17,092 bases of DNA from JANMAT01 sp031359995 (GTDB lineage Bacteria > Actinomycetota > Acidimicrobiia > Acidimicrobiales > Ilumatobacteraceae), in contig JANMAT010000037.1 of the NCBI GenBank assembly GCA_031359995.1, positions 1-17,092 on the forward strand, written 5' to 3'. The notes under the pieces are model-generated. The model was given only the letters and a program-made list of their open reading frames with translations. It ran no database searches and was not told the origin of the DNA. A program made the position numbers and the translations under genes. This document shows positions 1 through 6,032 of the stretch, piece by piece (within the stretch, counting starts at the first letter, position 1; every line of letters begins with the position of its first letter).

Positions 1-921
1 ACCGTCACCGACGGCACCGACCCCGGGTTCGTCACGGTCTACCCGTGCACCCAGCCCCGACCCACCGCGTCGAACCTCAACTACACGAAGGGCAAGACGG
101 CGGCCAACCTCGTGCAGGTCGCCGTCGATCCCGGCGGCACGGTGTGCCTGTACGCCCACGGCGCCACCCACCTCGTGGCCGACCTGTCGGGCTGGTTCCA
201 GCCGACCGGGAAGTCGTTCACACCGGTCAGCCCGACCCGCGTGCTCGACACCCGCGCCGGTACCGGGGCCCCGGCGGGCGCGGTGGCGGCCGGCAGCGTG
301 CTCACGCTCGACCTGTCGTCGGCGCCGGCCGGCTCCACCTCGGCCGTGCTGAACGTGACCTCCACCGAGGCGACCGGGCCCGGGTTCGTGACCGTGTACC
401 CGTGCGGCGGCGATCTGCCGCTCGCCTCGAACCTGAACGTCGGCACGGGCGACACCCGACCGAACCAGGTCGTGGTCGGGTTCGGCACCGGCAACACCGT
501 GTGCCTCTTCGTCCACTCCACGATGCACCTCGTGGCCGACCTGATGGGTTGGTACGGCGACAGCGGGCAGAAGGTCGCCACCCAGGCGCCCGAGCGCGTG
601 CTCGACACCCGTGATGGCACGGGCGGTACCCGGGCCGGCTTCTTCGGCACCGTGGCGCTCGACCTCAGCGCGCAGGCCCCGGCCGGAGCGACGGGCGTCA
701 TGCTGAACGTGACCGGCGTGGAGCCCGCCTTCGCCACCTACGTGACGGCGTATCCGTGCGACGCCACACCGCCGCTCGCCTCCAACCTCAACCTGCCCGC
801 CGGCGACATCCGGCCCAACCTGGTGGCGGTGCCCCTCAGCGCCGACAAGAAGGTCTGCCTCTTCACGCAGACCCCGGTCGACCTGGTGGCCGACGTGGCT
901 GGATGGTCCGTTGCCGGTTGA
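1..921 (+). CDS. Secreted beta-repeat protein, C-terminal part (5' end outside window)
   Basis: The reading frame is open from the first base to the TGA at 919-921, so the gene starts upstream of the window. It encodes about two and a half copies of a roughly 115-residue repeat. Each copy runs RVLDTR..GTG, then a hydrophobic strand, (V/M)LNVT, (F/Y)VT.YPC, ASNLN, (R)PN.V, VCL(F/Y) and finally LVAD..GW. Such repeats are common at the C-termini of exported actinobacterial and Acidimicrobiia proteins. No enzymatic domain is visible in this part, so a surface, adhesive or structural role is only an inference. Every copy has two cysteines, one in YPC and one in VCL, which probably form a disulfide within the repeat. 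The paralogous repeats at 9874-11805 lack this pair. A strong stem-loop follows at 936-992. Confidence 0.85.
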   Translation, partial: TVTDGTDPGFVTVYPCTQPRPTASNLNYTKGKTAANLVQVAVDPGGTVCLYAHGATHLVADLSGWFQPTGKSFTPVSPTRVLDTRAGTGAPAGAVAAGSVLTLDLSSAPAGSTSAVLNVTSTEATGPGFVTVYPCGGDLPLASNLNVGTGDTRPNQVVVGFGTGNTVCLFVHSTMHLVADLMGWYGDSGQKVATQAPERVLDTRDGTGGTRAGFFGTVALDLSAQAPAGATGVMLNVTGVEPAFATYVTAYPCDATPPLASNLNLPAGDIRPNLVAVPLSADKKVCLFTQTPVDLVADVAGWSVAG

Positions 922-935
922 GCGCCGAGGAACCG

Positions 936-992
936 CGCCGGTCTGGGTCGCCGGTGTCCCGTGGACGGGACACGTTCGACCCAAAGCCGGCG
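936..992 (+). terminator. Nested stem-loop after the repeat-protein gene
   Basis: Three nested arm pairs lie 15 bp after the stop codon: CGCCGG (936-941) with CCGGCG (987-992), TGGGTCG (944-950) with CGACCCA (977-983), and TGTCCCGT (955-962) with ACGGGACA (965-972). The arms are perfect and small internal loops separate them. There is no T-run, so this is a transcription-end or mRNA-stabilising hairpin rather than a textbook intrinsic terminator. Confidence 0.55.
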
Positions 993-1048
993 AGCGACCG
1001 ATGGTCCGTGCCCGGCTGACGAGCCGTGCTCCGCGGACGCCGGCCGGG

Positions 1049-1054
1049 TACCGT
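1049..1054 (+). promoter_or_regulatory. -10 box TACCGT of the PHP gene
   Basis: TACCGT ends 8 nt before the GTG start at 1063 and there is no Shine-Dalgarno sequence. The arrangement fits a leaderless transcript and matches seven other genes in the window. No good -35 box is visible. Confidence 0.5.
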
Positions 1055-1062
1055 AACGACCC

Positions 1063-1785
1063 GTGTCCGAGCCGTCGTCGGCCGCCATCGAGCGCCACCC
1101 CCACCTGGCCGTGCCCCGCCGCGCCGGGCACGTGCGGGTCGACATGCACAGCCACACCATGTGGTCGGGTGACTCGACCACCACGCCCGACGAGCTCCAC
1201 GAGGCGGTGGCCGCCTCGGCCATCGACATCCTCTGCATCACCGATCACCACGCGGTCGTCGGCGCCGAGGAGCTGAACGACTGGTTGCCGTGCCGCGTCA
1301 TCGTCGGCGAGGAGATCCGCACCCACGCCGGTGAGATCATCGGCCTCGGCCTCACCGAGCGCATCCCCGTCGGTCTCTCGCCCCGTGACACGGCCAAGGC
1401 CATCCGCGCCCAGGGCGCCATCGTGTACGTGCCCCATCCGTTCGACCCGAAGCGGCGGAACCTGTCGGCCGCCGCCCTCGACGACCTCGTGGGGCTCGGG
1501 CTGGTCGACGCGCTCGAGGTCCGCAACGCCAAGACCGACGACGAATCCCTGAACGAGCAGGCCGCCGGGTACGCCCGCACGCATAGCCTGCTGGCGGGTG
1601 CCGGTAGCGACGCCCACGTGCCCGATGCCATCGGCGCCGTCTACGCCGAGATGCCCGACTTCGATCACACCGACCCCCGAGCCTTCCTGACCGCGCTGGC
1701 GCAGGCGGTCCCGCTGGGTCATCACTTCGATCAACCCCGACCGTGGCGGCCCCGCATCGTGCCCTCGGTCGGGACCACCGACTGA
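1063..1785 (+). CDS. PHP-domain metal-dependent phosphoesterase
   Basis: This 240-residue protein is a single PHP (polymerase and histidinol phosphatase) domain, a TIM-barrel-like fold that hydrolyses phosphoesters with two or three metal ions. The metal-ligand motifs are all present in order: H29-S-H31, TDHH (D61, H62), GEE (E83/E84), VPHPFD (H125) and GSDAH (D183, H185). The substrate cannot be told from sequence; single-domain members include nucleoside 3',5'-bisphosphate and histidinol-phosphate phosphatases. The GTG at 1063 is chosen because a TACCGT box lies 8 nt upstream, and the residues before H29 are an unremarkable N-terminal extension. uppP follows after 34 bp on the same strand, so the two may be co-transcribed. 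No signal peptide or membrane segment is seen, so the protein is probably cytoplasmic. Confidence 0.88.
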   Translation: MSEPSSAAIERHPHLAVPRRAGHVRVDMHSHTMWSGDSTTTPDELHEAVAASAIDILCITDHHAVVGAEELNDWLPCRVIVGEEIRTHAGEIIGLGLTERIPVGLSPRDTAKAIRAQGAIVYVPHPFDPKRRNLSAAALDDLVGLGLVDALEVRNAKTDDESLNEQAAGYARTHSLLAGAGSDAHVPDAIGAVYAEMPDFDHTDPRAFLTALAQAVPLGHHFDQPRPWRPRIVPSVGTTD

Positions 1786-1819
1786 ACCCCTTCCGGTCGG
1801 TCTCGCAGAAAGCGTTCCC

Positions 1820-2656
1820 ATGCCCATCATCCACGCCATCATCCTCGGCATCGTCCAGGGCCTGTCCGAGTTCCTCCCGATCTCGTCGTCCGGCCACCTC
1901 CTGCTCGTGCCGTGGTTGTTTCATTGGACGGACTTCAAGGGCACCGGCAGGGAATCGTTCCAGAAGGCCTTCGACGTGGCGTTGCACCTGGGCACCCTGG
2001 TCGCGGTCGTCGCCTACTTCTTCAAGGATCTCGTGGTGTTCGTGAGCGACGGGCTGAAGGCGATCTTCAAGCGCTCCGAGCCGGTCACGCCCGAAGGCCG
2101 TCTGGCCGGGCTGTTCGTGCTCGGCTCCATCCCGGCGGCCCTGGCCGGTGCGGTGGGGGAGAAGACGATCGACAAGCACCTCGGCAAGCCGCCGATCATC
2201 GCCATCTCGCTCATCGCCTTCGGTCTGCTGCTCGGTTGGGCCGATCGGCTGAAGGGGCAGCGCAAGGTCGAGGACTTCACCCGGCGCGACTCGGTGCTCG
2301 TGGGCCTCGCCCAGGTGTTGGCGCTCAACCCCGGCACCTCGCGCTCGGGCATCACCATGACCGCCGGCCGCACGCTCGGCTTCACCCGTGACGCCGCCGC
2401 CCGCATCTCGTTCCTGCTCGCCGTGCCCGTCACCGCCGGTGCCGTGGCCTACAAGATGCTGAAGCTGGCCAAGGACGGCATCCCGTCAGGTTTCGGCGGC
2501 CCGATGGCCGTGGGCATCATCACCGCCGGCGTGTCGGGCTGGGCCGCGGTGTGGGGCACCCTGCGCCTCATCCGCACCCGCAGCTTCACCCCCTTCGTGA
2601 TCTACCGCGTGCTGGCCGGCGTCGCCGTCCTGGCGGTGTGGGCCGCCCGCCGCTGA
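1820..2656 (+). CDS. uppP: Undecaprenyl-diphosphatase UppP (BacA)
   Basis: The product is a 278-residue integral membrane protein of the BacA/UppP family. It dephosphorylates undecaprenyl diphosphate to the monophosphate, recycling the lipid carrier for peptidoglycan and other wall polymers, and it confers bacitracin resistance. Both signature motifs are present: QGLSEFLPISSSGH (Q13, E17, H26), corresponding to the (E/Q)xxxE and SSxGH region, and PGTSRSGIT (171-179) with the active-site arginine R175. Length and hydrophobic pattern are normal for the family. The start has no TANNNT box directly upstream and only a weak SD-like AGAAAG (1807-1812), consistent with reading from the PHP-gene transcript. 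A small GC-rich inverted repeat lies just downstream (about 2663-2676). Confidence 0.96.
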   Translation: MPIIHAIILGIVQGLSEFLPISSSGHLLLVPWLFHWTDFKGTGRESFQKAFDVALHLGTLVAVVAYFFKDLVVFVSDGLKAIFKRSEPVTPEGRLAGLFVLGSIPAALAGAVGEKTIDKHLGKPPIIAISLIAFGLLLGWADRLKGQRKVEDFTRRDSVLVGLAQVLALNPGTSRSGITMTAGRTLGFTRDAAARISFLLAVPVTAGAVAYKMLKLAKDGIPSGFGGPMAVGIITAGVSGWAAVWGTLRLIRTRSFTPFVIYRVLAGVAVLAVWAARR

Positions 2657-2715
2657 GCTCGCGGGCCGTCCGGCCCCGTCCGGCGCGTCGCCGAATCTCT
2701 GTCACAGCCCTTCCG

Positions 2716-2721
2716 TAGGGT
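2716..2721 (+). promoter_or_regulatory. -10 box TAGGGT of the DUF222/HNH gene
   Basis: TAGGGT ends 7 nt before the ATG at 2729 and no separate Shine-Dalgarno sequence is present. This is the same leaderless layout as galU, moeA and moaC. Confidence 0.5.
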
Positions 2722-2728
2722 TGGGGGC

Positions 2729-3940
2729 ATGGATGTGGCGGGCGCGCATGGGGTGGTGGAGCGGCTGGGGTCGTTCGACGCGTCCGCCGGCGATCCGGCG
2801 GAGCGAACGGTGTTGTTGGCGGATGCCGAACGGTTGCGGCGGTGGGTTGATGCGCGGGCCGCAATCCTCGTCCGTCAGGTGGTGGCGGAGGTGTCGTTCC
2901 CGGAGCTGGTGGTAGGCGAGGCGCAGCAGGTGCCGTTCCGGGAGGCGGAGCAGGTGGTGCGTCGGGTGCAGATCCTCGACGAGGTTCCGGCGTTGGCGGC
3001 CGCACTGGAGGACGGTCGCGTGTCCGTCCGGCACGTGGACGTGTTGGATCGGATCGTGCGGGGCCTGACTGCAGCCGAGAAGCGGCGGTTGTTGGCCGAG
3101 GTCGACGGGTTGATCATCGTGGCGTCGAAGCGGGATGCCGATGGGTTCGCCCGGCATGTGCGCAAGGTGTGTGACCGGTTTCGTGCTGATGATGGGATGG
3201 CGTTGTTGGAGCGGCAGCGGCGGGCGGCGCGGTTGCAGGTGTGGACGGACAAGGTCACCGGCATGTGGCACGTGCATGGCGAGTTCGATCCGTTCACGGG
3301 TGCCCAGTTGGCGGCGGTTATACGCGCTCGGACCGAGAGCTTGTTCCACGACGTGCACCCGGCGACTGCGCCGGATGATCCGTTGGCCAAGCATCTGCAT
3401 CTGCGGGCGTTGGCGTTCGCCGATCTGGTCCTGAACGGTGGGGCCGGTGCGCGGGTCGAGGTCGTGGGCGTCGTGGATCTGTCTGGTGCCGAGGTGGACG
3501 AGCCGGTGGTGATCGATTGGGGGCTGCCGTTCCCGGTGCCGGTGGGGGCGTTGGCGGGGTTGCCGCTTCCGGCCCGGTTCGAGGTGGTGATCGTGTGCAA
3601 CGGGCGGGTGTTGTCGGCGCCGGGGGTGTTGGATCTGGGGCGGTCGGCGCGGTCGGCCAGTCAGGCGCAGCGGCGGGTGTTGCGGGCGATGTACCGCACC
3701 TGTTCGATCCCGGGGTGTTGCGTGCCCTTCGATGACTGCAAGGTCCATCACCTGCGCTGGTGGCGCAACGGTGGTCGTACCGACCTGGCGAACCTGTTGC
3801 CGGTGTGCGTGAAGCATCATCACGGCATCCACGACCGGGGGTGGGTCGTGTCGCTCGGACCCGACCGGTCCCTCACCGTGCGCACGCCCGACGGCAACGT
3901 CCAGACCATCGGCCCACCCACCCGCCGAGCCACCGGGTGA
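2729..3940 (+). CDS. DUF222 / HNH endonuclease domain protein (13E12 repeat family)
   Basis: This 403-residue protein has an N-terminal and central DUF222 region (roughly residues 10-310) followed by a C-terminal HNH nuclease domain. The nuclease motif reads C-SIPGC ... VHHLRWWRNGG-TDLANLLPVC-KHHH, with the paired cysteines and histidines expected for the zinc and catalytic sites. The family is multicopy and variable among actinobacteria, where the mycobacterial members are called the 13E12 repeat family. Its biological role is not established and a selfish or phage-related origin is often suspected. Codon use differs from the neighbours: TTG for leucine and GTG, GGG and CGG are much favoured over the C-ending codons of uppP or galU, which suggests transfer. 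Its stop overlaps the likely GTG start of the next gene, a kinase remnant. Confidence 0.88.
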   Translation: MDVAGAHGVVERLGSFDASAGDPAERTVLLADAERLRRWVDARAAILVRQVVAEVSFPELVVGEAQQVPFREAEQVVRRVQILDEVPALAAALEDGRVSVRHVDVLDRIVRGLTAAEKRRLLAEVDGLIIVASKRDADGFARHVRKVCDRFRADDGMALLERQRRAARLQVWTDKVTGMWHVHGEFDPFTGAQLAAVIRARTESLFHDVHPATAPDDPLAKHLHLRALAFADLVLNGGAGARVEVVGVVDLSGAEVDEPVVIDWGLPFPVPVGALAGLPLPARFEVVIVCNGRVLSAPGVLDLGRSARSASQAQRRVLRAMYRTCSIPGCCVPFDDCKVHHLRWWRNGGRTDLANLLPVCVKHHHGIHDRGWVVSLGPDRSLTVRTPDGNVQTIGPPTRRATG

Positions 3941-4654
3941 CGGCCGTGAGCGGCTGGAACCCGTACGTCGTCGTCGCCATCGAACGGGTGGTGAGTCACG
4001 AGCTCGGCCGGGAGTGGCGGGTGGGGCGGGTCGCCGACCTCAGCGACCGTGCCTCCCACCCGTGCGCGCTCCTGCACGGCGACCGTCTGGTCGTGTTCGC
4101 CAAGCTCGACGGTGGCGACGACGGTGCGGCCAGGCTGGCGGCCGAACTGGCCGGGCTGTCGCGGCTGCGAGACGCCGGGGTCGCGGTGGCCACACCCATC
4201 GGCGAGGGGATCGTCGCCACCGGGCACGGGGCCGTGCTGCTCACCGAGGGCCTCGTCGAACGACCTCCGGGCGAACGCACCATCGAGGACTGGCGGGCGA
4301 TCGGTGCCGCGCTCGCCCGGCTGCACGTCACGCACGGGGACCGGTTCGGCCTGGCCACCGACGGCTGGTTCGGGCCGCTGCGGCAGGACGACCGACCGGT
4401 GCCGAGCGACACGTGGGTCGAGTTCTACCGGGAGCGGCGCGTCGGTCCGTACCTGCGTGCCGCCGGTGCCGGCCGACGTCTTCGCCGCCTATGGCGACAT
4501 CATGCCGATCGCCGTCGGCTTCGCCGAACGCCGCGAGCTGTGGCGCCTGCACGCCTACCTGGCCATCGTCGCCGTCGCGGGCGACACCGGGTTCGGTCGG
4601 GGGGTCCTGGCCCGGCTGGCGGCGGCGGTCGCGCCATTCAGTCGTCGGGGGTGA
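3937..4654 (+). pseudogene. Fructosamine-kinase-like gene with its catalytic middle deleted
   Basis: The first part (GTG at 3937 or 3946 to about 4470) matches the N-lobe of fructosamine kinase / FN3K-type phosphotransferases: a strand with the ATP-binding-type lysine (VVFAKL), AAELAGLSRLRDAG, a LARLH helix, and WVEFYRERRVGPYLR. The frame then breaks. The following residues in the +1 frame (about 4470-4654), DVFAAYGDIMPIAVGFAERR and ELWRLHAYL, match the extreme C-terminus of the same family. The intervening 100 or so residues, which should carry HGDLWxGN and the DPA metal-binding segment, are absent. The gene has therefore lost roughly 300 bp plus the frame and cannot encode an active kinase. 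FN3K-type enzymes phosphorylate sugar-amine adducts for deglycation. The 3' end overlaps the convergent SAF gene by 17 bp. Confidence 0.72.
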
Positions 4655-5249
4655 GGGCGAGCACCACCTGACCGCGCGCCGTCGCCGTGGCCACGCGGGA
4701 CAGTTCCTCGGCGCGCACCGCGATGGTGATCGCGTCGTCCGGGCCGGCCGCGGTCACCACGACGGCGGCGTGGGCGGCCACGGTGGCGTCCTCGGTGTCG
4801 ACCACGTCGACCAGGTCGCCCGGCCGCAACTCGGGCGCCGCACCGGCGGGCACGGCCACCACCCGTCGCCCGGCCGGCACGGTGCTGGCCGCCGCACCGC
4901 GCAGGTGGCCCCGGCGCAGCGGCTCACCGGCCAGCACCGTCACCGCCAGCACCGCGTCGCCCGACAGGCCGCCGGCGGTCAGATCGTCGGGGGAGATGGC
5001 GTCGTCGGCCACCAGACGCACGGGCCACGACACCACCCGCACCGGCGCGCCGTCGAGCGCGGTGCCGGGCGCCAGGTCGGCACCGGCCACCAGCACCCGG
5101 CGCGCGGTACCCCACCCGGTGCGCGCCGCCGCGGCGCGCTGCACGGTGCCGTGCACGACGGTGGCGGTGAGGCCGGCGAGCACGACGGCGGCCGCCCAGC
5201 GGCGCGCCGGGCGGGCCAGGGCACGCAGACGAAGTCGGTTGAGACGCAT
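4638..5249 (-). CDS. SAF-domain membrane-anchored protein (CpaB/RcpC-like)
   Basis: The 203-residue product starts with a basic segment (MRLNRLRLRALARPARR) and one membrane segment (about residues 18-38). A SAF domain follows, with VLVAGADLAPGTALDG and later GEPLRRGHLRG, and then the PAGRRVVAVPAG ... LRPGDLVDVV segment typical of CpaB/RcpC Flp-pilus proteins and related SAF proteins. No pilus genes are nearby, so a pilus role is not supported here; proteins of this type recur beside fmdB in actinobacteria. The ATG at 5249 is chosen over an upstream one because a perfect AGGAGGT (5255-5261) precedes it by 5 nt. The gene lies 60 bp after the FmdB/Ruc-like gene on the same strand, so it is probably the second gene of the CIRCE-controlled transcript. 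Confidence 0.78.
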   Translation of the reverse strand: MRLNRLRLRALARPARRWAAAVVLAGLTATVVHGTVQRAAAARTGWGTARRVLVAGADLAPGTALDGAPVRVVSWPVRLVADDAISPDDLTAGGLSGDAVLAVTVLAGEPLRRGHLRGAAASTVPAGRRVVAVPAGAAPELRPGDLVDVVDTEDATVAAHAAVVVTAAGPDDAITIAVRAEELSRVATATARGQVVLALTPDD

Positions 5250-5254
5250 GGGCC

Positions 5255-5261
5255 ACCTCCT
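5255..5261 (-). promoter_or_regulatory. Strong Shine-Dalgarno AGGAGGT of the SAF gene
   Basis: On the minus strand AGGAGGT lies 5 nt before the ATG at 5249. It fixes the start and argues against the in-frame ATG 21 bp upstream. Confidence 0.75.
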
Positions 5262-5309
5262 GCTGGGCACACCGCGGGGCGCGCACCGGACGGGGGAAGT
5301 GGCAGGACG

Positions 5310-5783
5310 TCAGCGCGAGCGGCTGCCGTTCCCGTGACTGTGCGTGTGCCCGGAGGAGCCCCCGGTGGAAGAACTGCCCGACGACTTGTCCGACGACGAC
5401 TTGTCCGAGCCCGACGACGAGCCCGACGACGACGACTTGTCCGACGACGACGACTTGTCCGACGACCCCGACTTCTCCGACGACCCCGACTTCTCCGACG
5501 ACCCCGACGACGACGAGCCCGAGTCGGACGACGTCGAAGAACCCGGGGTGGTCGACGACGACCCCGACGACCCCGGGGTGGTCGACGACGACCCGCCGCG
5601 GCTGTCGGTCTTGTAGAACCCACCGCCCTTGAACGTGACGCCGACCGGGGTGAACACCTTCTTCACCGGGTGCAGCTGGCCGTCGGCCGGGTTGACGGCC
5701 TCGGTGAGCGCGTCGTCGCTGAAGGCCTGCTGCACGTCGATCGTGCCGTCGCAGTCGAGGAACCTGTAGACGTAGGTCGGCAT
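5310..5783 (-). CDS. FmdB-family / Ruc-like heat-shock protein with degenerate zinc ribbon and serine-rich tail
   Basis: This 157-residue protein begins MPTYVYRFLDCDG and continues QQAFSDDALTE ... VKKVFTPVGVTFKGGGFYKTDSR, the diagnostic N-terminal block of the FmdB / CxxC_CxxC_SSSS family (residues 1-62). The rest (63-157) is a disordered tail of Ser, Gly, Thr, Lys and Asp, with repeats of SSSTTPGSSG and SGSSEK, ending in a His-rich HTHSHG. The mycobacterial homologue Rv0991c (Ruc) is a redox-regulated chaperone whose four zinc-binding cysteines form the switch. Here only Cys11 remains: Phe8 replaces the first cysteine and the second pair is replaced by an AVNPADG stretch. The start at 5783 has GGAGT 4 nt upstream. 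A CIRCE operator and a TATCAT box lie about 85-115 bp upstream, so HrcA control is likely. The SAF gene follows, and a Ruc-like gene next to galU and moeA is also found in Mycobacterium. Confidence 0.82.
   Translation of the reverse strand: MPTYVYRFLDCDGTIDVQQAFSDDALTEAVNPADGQLHPVKKVFTPVGVTFKGGGFYKTDSRGGSSSTTPGSSGSSSTTPGSSTSSDSGSSSSGSSEKSGSSEKSGSSDKSSSSDKSSSSGSSSGSDKSSSDKSSGSSSTGGSSGHTHSHGNGSRSR
5381..5605. repeat. Tandem GAC-rich repeats encoding the Ser-rich tail
   Basis: Short tandem units sit inside the FmdB-like gene. An 18-bp unit (GACGACCCCGACTTCTCC) occurs twice plus a part at about 5461-5510. A 30-bp period at about 5542-5595 carries CCCGGGGTGGTCGACGACGA twice. Units of about 15 bp with GACGACGACTTGTCC lie at 5385-5465. 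They encode the minus-strand serine-rich repeats. The plus-strand reading is an artefactual Asp-rich frame. The tail length probably varies between strains by slippage. Confidence 0.75.
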
Positions 5784-5865
5784 CGTCACTCCGTGGTCAA
5801 CGTGGTCGTCGCTGTCGTCCGCCGGGCCAGTGGGCCGGCCGGGGTCGGCGGGCCGCCCAGCCGCG

Positions 5866-5892
5866 TTGGCACTCGACGGTGTCGAGTGCCAA
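5866..5892. promoter_or_regulatory. CIRCE operator (HrcA binding site)
   Basis: TTGGCACTC, nine bases, then GAGTGCCAA: the exact arm length and spacing of CIRCE (consensus TTAGCACTC-N9-GAGTGCTAA), with one symmetric change per arm. The inner bases GAC and GTC also pair, giving 12-bp perfect arms around GGT. On the minus strand the TATCAT box (5892-5897) overlaps its edge, so transcription of the FmdB-like gene would start inside the operator, as is typical for HrcA repression. galU has its own -10 box 128 bp away on the other side and is less likely to be the target. Confidence 0.88.
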
Positions 5893-5897
5893 TGATA
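5892..5897 (-). promoter_or_regulatory. -10 box TATCAT of the FmdB-like/SAF transcript
   Basis: TATCAT on the minus strand abuts the CIRCE arm. The predicted start of transcription lies about 7 nt further on, inside CIRCE, leaving a leader of roughly 100 nt before the ATG at 5783. The -35 region has no clear consensus. Confidence 0.6.
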
Positions 5898-6019
5898 TCG
5901 GCTCGTCGGCCGTGACACCCACTTGGCGGATCGATCGCGCCGCGCCCACCGAGCCGGCCCCCGGCGGCATTCACCATGACTTTGGGCGGCCCGCTCACCC
6001 CGGGTGAGGTCACAGCTCA

Positions 6020-6025
6020 TAGCGT
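6020..6025 (+). promoter_or_regulatory. -10 box TAGCGT of galU
   Basis: TAGCGT ends 7 nt before the ATG at 6033 with no Shine-Dalgarno sequence. It supports the start at 6033 over the in-frame ATG at 5976 and suggests a leaderless mRNA. Confidence 0.55.
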
Positions 6026-6032
6026 GGCGTTC

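Noticed and set aside
2663..2676. Intrinsic terminator after uppP (GGGCC/GGCCC)
   Set aside because: A five-base stem without a T-run is expected by chance at this GC content.
5381..5605. CRISPR-like array
   Set aside because: The repeats are short, contiguous and in coding frame, with no unique spacers.
5344..5616. Plus-strand Asp-rich acidic protein (repeats of DDDLSDD)
   Set aside because: It is the antisense of the Ser-rich tail repeats of the FmdB-like gene. There is no supporting promoter or family.
4014..5915. Long plus-strand Arg/Gly/His-rich frame
   Set aside because: It is antisense to the SAF and FmdB-like genes, has extreme low-complexity composition and no domain similarity.
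5976..6032. Longer galU start at 5976
   Set aside because: The extra 19 residues lack family similarity and contain the -10 box used for the start at 6033.
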